Below the pieces are notes generated by a model. It was not told the DNA's origin. It did not search any database and worked only from the letters and a program-made list of their open reading frames with translations. Below, one piece after another: positions 61,701 through 64,000 of a DNA stretch of 64,000 nucleotides; the first letter of the stretch is position 1; each line of letters opens with the position of its first letter. Source of the DNA: Knoxdaviesia capensis (lineage: Eukaryota > Ascomycota > Sordariomycetes > Microascales > Gondwanamycetaceae); contig LNGK01000012.1 of assembly GCA_001510575.1 (NCBI GenBank), forward strand, positions 119,986-183,985. Reading direction: 5' to 3'. The translations under genes and the position numbers were made by a program.

Positions 61701-62030
61701 AGCCTGGCTCCGTGATCTTGTTCTTGATTGAAGGAGATTGACGATTTCCCCTAGCATGTGCTTGGTCTTAAGTGATCGAGCCGTCTAGGAAGCCACCCTG
61801 ATTCCCTTCTCTAACGCTCGCTTGCTCTTAATTGAGTGAGATTGAGCTCCCTCTCCTGGATTTTGGTGTTGACTCCGTGGTCTTGCTCTTAGTTGAGGGA
61901 GGCTGACGATTTCTCCTGGGTTGTGTGTGTTTGCTTGGTCTTGAGTGATCGAGCCCACCCCCAGGAAGTTAACACCAACTTCCTTACGCCAACGCCTCGT
62001 TTGCTCTTCGGTGAGCGAACCCGGGGCCCC
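58771..62030 (+). repeat. Higher-order A-B-C hairpin triplets (about 19 copies, ~170 bp)
   Basis: Twenty type-A hairpins (GCTC-GTTTGYTC-loop-GARYGAAC-TC-GAGC, with a two-base bulge) begin at 58771, 58943, 59120, 59283, 59453, 59616, 59773, 59936, 60117 and so on to 61996. They are spaced 150-185 bp apart. Each is followed by a type-B hairpin (GRTCTTGYTC-loop-GARNGAGRYTGACG) after CTCCGT, then a type-C hairpin (GCTTGGTC-loop-GATCGAGC), then a spacer with CCCGCCTAGG or CACACGAGGG and CCACCCGYCAA. In type B the outer pair is G-C (GGT with GCT or ACT) or A-T (GAT with ATT or GTT) in every copy I compared. Confidence 0.85.
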
Positions 62031-62039
62031 AACTTTTCC

Positions 62040-63435
62040 TTGTGCCTGTTTTCTGGTCTTGCTCTTAATTGAGGGAGACGTGGGCCGGGGCTATCATTCT
62101 TATATGGCGGGCGCTTGGTCTTTGGTGATCGAGCTGACGGCAGATACCGAACAGAATGGAACCTTTTCTGTTTCGTCGTCCCCCTCCTCCCCACTTGTCT
62201 TTCCCGGTCGGTGTGTGCGGGTTCGGTCCGATGGTTCTTTGTTCTTTGGTGAACGATGACATCACTCGATTGCTGAACTTGGTCGGTTCTCTTCTCTCTT
62301 CTCTGTTTCTCCGACCGACTCGCTGCACCGGCTCGACGTGTGCTTCTTCTTTATTGAACGAGCACAGGCGATATCCAACTACTCCGCCGTCTCTTTCTCT
62401 CTACGATTCGCGTTTCCCCTCTCTCTCCAACGAGGCCTGCTCTCAGCCTGTTCTTAAGTGAATGGACCGCCTCGTTACGAAATGTCGAATCGTTCCCCGG
62501 CGAGTTGAAGGCCCTAATTTGATCCCCTGGCGGCTTGTTCTTAAGTGATCGAGCCGACCACTATTTTCCTCCCCACATTCGATCAATCGGCTTTCTTCTC
62601 GCCATCCTCCCCCTTTCCTTTTCCTTTTCCTTTTCCTTCTCTTTTCTCTCTCTCTCTCTCTCTTTCTCCCGCCGTTGTCAACCCCCCGAGCCGCCTTGTG
62701 AAGACCGTCCGCGCGTTTGGCCTTGACTGATCGAACGCTGCCTCCTCCCCCATTCCACTACACCGACGCGATCTTCACAACGGCCCCGATGTCTTGCTTG
62801 TTCTTGAGTGAACGAGCCCCCCTCCTCAAAAAAACCCCCTTGTCAAGTCTCGTTTGTTCTTCACTGAACGAACTCGAGAATCTTTCCACTAAAAAAAACC
62901 CCCTCCTCGACACGACCGACCTGTCCTCGGCTTGTTCTTCACTGAACGAGCTTGACGACCACCCAAACAACTTCCACTTTTCTTCCAGCGCTGCGAACAC
63001 CACCACCACCTGCGATTGCGAGCCTTCCGACAAGTTCCCCAGGCTTGTTCTTGACTGAACGAACTGCGGGCCTTCCCACAACCTTGTCCGGATCTGGTCT
63101 CCCTCTCGCCTCTGGTCCGTGATTATTCTTAAGTGAACGACACTCCAGAACCCCCGGAAAAAAAAAACCACCAAAAAAAACCCCACGTTCCAGCTGCTGA
63201 GTGGTCGTCGTCGTCTTGGAGTCCTTCTTGTGGCCTGGTCCTCAATCTCTTTTGTTCTTTGTTGAAGGAAAGTTTTTTGACTGACCCGCCTCCATCTGTC
63301 TTCGAATCTGGCTGCGGTGTGCTCTTGTTCTTAAGTGAAGGAGTGCCACCCTATTACTCAACTACCAGCCTTGTTCGATGACAACCTCGACCTGGACCAA
63401 GTTCTGCTGGTTTGTTCTTCAGTGAATGAACCACT
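62040..63435 (+). repeat. Dispersed single hairpins at the array end
   Basis: Here the triplet order is lost and single hairpins such as CTTGTTC-TTAAGT-GAACGAGC recur every 60-110 bp, with unrelated spacers rich in CT, poly-A and poly-C. Clear ones lie near 62350, 62540, 62797, 62850, 62932, 63042, 63125, 63256, 63327 and 63413. Conserved hairpins with unconserved spacers suggest that the fold, not the spacer, is kept. Confidence 0.75.
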
Positions 63436-64000
63436 TCTCTCTCTATATTCCACTCACTTGGTTCCAGCACTCGAGTGGATGTCCCATGGACCTCTCCAAC
63501 ACATAAAAAAACCCCCCTCTCTCTACTCTTCGGATTCGAGTCCCTGTTGCCCTCACCTCACAATTAACCCTGCGGCTTCTCACAACCACCATTTCTCTGA
63601 GAACCGCCCGGCACATACTCAATCCCCAGACACTTGACATCACCATCTGCTCTGACAACGGCAGGACCCTAAAAAAAAAAACCTCCTGTGCTCTCTCGAA
63701 TCCCGGACCGGAGACGTCCTTCGCCCCCCGTCCTGAACACTGTCCAGGCTCTGTTTCACAATTGAACAGACCCCTTCGGCAAGGCGTCATTAACACCGGT
63801 TCCGCGCGATCAGAGACACACACTCTACTACCTTTTCTTTTCACATCCCACTTCTAGTTGAAGTGCGGGTTTATTTCACATCCAAATTTCATCGAAATGC
63901 GGGTTTTCTCTCTTTCTTTCTCTTTTTGTTCTCCCAGCGAAAAATAGCTGCTTGAGACCTTCTTTTTCTTCTTTCTTTTTTATGACGCAACGGACTTCTT
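63436..64000 (+). other. End of window with a second small hairpin pair
   Basis: No gene is seen. Two similar hairpins lie at 63847-63871 and 63883-63907: CACTTC/GAAGTG and ATTTC/GAAAT, each followed by GCGGGTTT. They differ from the array hairpins in loop and stem. CT-rich sequence follows to the end and could be the leader of a gene beyond the window. Confidence 0.45.

Larger units (their letters stand above)
58145..63435 (+). repeat. Array of about 80 covarying RNA-type hairpins
   Basis: Each unit is a short imperfect palindrome: a stem of 7-8 bp around a hexaloop of form TTNNNT (TTAAGT, TTAATT, TTGAGT, TTTGTT, TTCAGT and others), always closed by C-G. Examples are CTTGTTC/GAACGAG, CTTGGTC/GATCGAG and GTTTGCTC/GAGTGAAC. 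The third pair from the loop is T-A, C-G or G-T(U) and changes together on both sides. Many exceptions are G-U when read on the plus strand, which would be A-C on the minus strand, so the fold belongs to a plus-strand transcript. Hairpins are sparse and varied at 58145-58770 and 62040-63435, and strictly ordered between. No long reading frame crosses it. I know of no described element like it. Confidence 0.85.

Noticed and set aside
58145..63435. Hairpin array as a coding repeat (frames giving LVLSDRA, LFLSERT, SSLNEL)
   Set aside because: The peptide-like repeats come from the palindromes. The frames stop after a few dozen codons, often at the TGA in the type-B tail, and the hairpins fall in different frames from unit to unit.
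58145..63435. CRISPR array
   Set aside because: The DNA is fungal, the repeats are not identical, the spacers are themselves repeated, and no cas genes are present.

Overview
The window is a piece of nuclear DNA from a filamentous ascomycete (Pezizomycotina). The evidence is short GT-AG introns with CTRAC-type branch points, CT-rich leaders, fungus-specific families (RAX1, GH72 glucanosyltransferase, fungal Sof1) and TTAGGG-type motifs. The species cannot be named from the sequence. Wide gene-free stretches, microsatellites and an apparently RIP-damaged gene point to a fairly large, loosely packed genome. There is a 115-base N gap at 21414.

Layout. Positions 1-3700 hold a broken serine-protease-like gene on the minus strand and little else. 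Positions 3701-15762 are a compact block of housekeeping genes: mitochondrial Phe-tRNA synthetase (-), mitochondrial dicarboxylate carrier (+, with a 5-nt microexon), RNA polymerase II subunit RPB3 (-), SOF1/DCAF13 (+) and a membrane-anchored short-chain dehydrogenase (+). An 11-kb stretch without a recognisable gene follows (15763-26801). Then come a single-exon pseudokinase (26802-28655), a GPI-anchored GH72 beta-1,3-glucanosyltransferase (32632-34344), the RGS/transmembrane protein RAX1 (39000-40619), ATP synthase subunit epsilon (41246-42000) and the NatC subunit MAK10/NAA35 (44148-46808). Next are three tandem tRNA-like Pol III units, each split by a long insert (47346-48284), a peroxisomal-type adenine nucleotide carrier (48715-49744, -), and a 1640-residue disordered AT-hook protein (52979-57901).

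The most unusual part is 58145-63435, directly downstream of the AT-hook gene and read on the same strand: an array of roughly 80 short imperfect palindromes. Each is a 7-8 bp stem closed by a TTNNNT hexaloop. In its central part they are ordered as a repeating A-B-C triplet of hairpins about 170 bp long, about 19 times over. Several stem pairs covary (C-G with T-A; G-C with A-T) and the exceptions are mostly G-U wobbles when read on the plus strand. This is what is expected of a conserved RNA fold rather than of a protein or a simple satellite.

The genes are mostly independent housekeeping functions. RPB3 and SOF1 are divergent and share a 657-bp promoter with CCCTAA motifs of the kind bound by Tbf1 in other fungi. 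All exon boundaries were worked out by eye from splice signals and reading-frame continuity.
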